From the NCBI GenBank assembly GCA_000153445.1, contig CH672400.1:10782-74781 (forward strand): DNA of 64,000 nucleotides, given 5' to 3'. Positions within the stretch are counted from its first letter, which is position 1. Each line of letters opens with the position of its first letter. A program made the position numbers and the translations under genes. This document shows, one piece after another, positions 63,711 to 64,000 of this stretch. The DNA is from a gamma proteobacterium HTCC2207 (GTDB taxonomy: Bacteria > Pseudomonadota > Gammaproteobacteria > Pseudomonadales > Porticoccaceae). The notes under the pieces are model-generated. The model was not told the origin of the DNA. It saw nothing but the letters and a program-made list of their open reading frames with translations, and searched no databases.

Positions 63711-64000
63711 TTGAAAAAAGTTCTTATGCCGGTTGCCGTACTCGCGGCTGCCGCAGCTATTTCAGTCGTCATTACGGTTTTGCGCCCAGCGCCACTTAAA
63801 CTTGAAGCTCCGGACACTGCGGTGGCGGTAAAGACCCTGACGCTCTACTCACAGAGCGCTGATCTGCTGGTTGAGTCTCAGGGCACTGTGCTACCGCGTA
63901 CGCGCACTCAGTTAATTTCAGAGGTATCCGGTGCTGTATTAACTGTTTCACCACAGTTTGTGGTTGGAGGTACCTTTAAAGCAGGTGACGTTTTACTGCA
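63711..64000 (+). CDS. RND efflux periplasmic adaptor subunit (5' part, runs off the window)
   Basis: A TTG start at 63711 with AGGA about eight bases upstream opens a frame that stays open to the window end. The translation begins MKKVLMPVAVLAAAAAISVVITVLR, a signal/membrane anchor, then SADLLVESQGTVLPRTRTQLISEVSGAVLTVSPQFVVGGTFKAGDVLL, which is the start of the biotinyl-lipoyl-like and beta-barrel part of membrane fusion proteins. The stop and any partner gene are outside the window. It is divergent from the ECF sigma gene. Confidence 0.85.
   Translation, partial: MKKVLMPVAVLAAAAAISVVITVLRPAPLKLEAPDTAVAVKTLTLYSQSADLLVESQGTVLPRTRTQLISEVSGAVLTVSPQFVVGGTFKAGDVLL

Noticed and set aside
1-64000. 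Prophage, insertion sequence, tRNA, rRNA or defence island
   Set aside because: I read both strands and saw no transposase, integrase, phage structural gene, tRNA-like cloverleaf or defence genes; the replication pair at 42.6-44.4 kb is isolated.

Overview
The window looks like a chromosome segment from a marine gammaproteobacterium, most likely of the Cellvibrionales type (SAR92/Porticoccaceae-like). That placement is inferred from gene content and order: lptD-surA-pdxA-rsmA-apaG-apaH, miaB-phoH-ybeY-corC-lnt, leuS-lptE-holA, an AmgK/MurU peptidoglycan-recycling pair, aceK and a full type II secretion locus. Base composition is close to balanced by eye. I could not run a database search. Genes are densely packed, with many ATGA, GTGA and TAATG overlaps. 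I found no rRNA, tRNA, insertion sequence, prophage, CRISPR array or defence island.

Layout: 0.1-3.0 kb is the end of the alpha ribosomal operon (rpsM-rpsK-rpsD-rpoA-rplQ), closed by a strong terminator. 3.1-5.2 kb is an M13 peptidase lipoprotein. 5.2-12.1 kb (minus) is the LPS-transport and outer-membrane chaperone operon. 12.3-16.0 kb (plus) holds amgK, murU, a VanZ-like gene, a DUF2007 gene and a DASS transporter. 16.0-20.3 kb (minus) is leuS-lptE-holA. 20.5-21.1 kb is a DUF924 gene. 21.1-27.1 kb (minus) is miaB-phoH-ybeY-corC-lnt plus an exported peroxiredoxin. 27.3-40.8 kb (plus) is a DUF1820 gene followed by a 13-gene type II secretion locus in the order E-F-G-H-I-J-K-L-M-C-D-A-B.

40.8-45.7 kb (minus) is a five-gene run: a GNAT acetyltransferase, a short-chain-dehydrogenase-fold protein carrying both halohydrin dehalogenase signatures, a protein with three tandem DnaT-type domains, a phage-P-like helicase-loader homologue, and aceK. 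45.8-47.5 kb holds radA and an ABM-domain gene. 47.5-54.8 kb is a cobalamin salvage locus: riboswitch, BtuB-type receptor (frameshifted), Dph6-like PP-loop ATPase, cytosolic BtuF-like protein, corrinoid adenosyltransferase and BtuC-BtuD-BtuF. 54.8-57.2 kb has a RIO kinase and amtB; amtB has a clear sigma-54 promoter and NtrC-like sites. 57.4-58.9 kb is a degenerating patch: a DUF4404 gene with an amber codon, a SPOR lipoprotein broken at a G8 tract, and a GGGATGACAG repeat cluster. 59-62 kb has an unknown membrane protein, a thioesterase and ettA. 62.2-64 kb has a ChrR-type anti-sigma/ECF sigma pair divergent from an RND adaptor gene that runs off the end.

The best leads are the halohydrin-dehalogenase-like enzyme, the triple-DnaT/P-like replication pair, the two unexplained genes in the B12 locus, and several homopolymer or repeat-linked lesions (amgK 5' end, btuB, the SPOR lipoprotein) that are either slippage-regulated, recent decay or sequence error. 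I found no complete, clearly undescribed multi-gene system.
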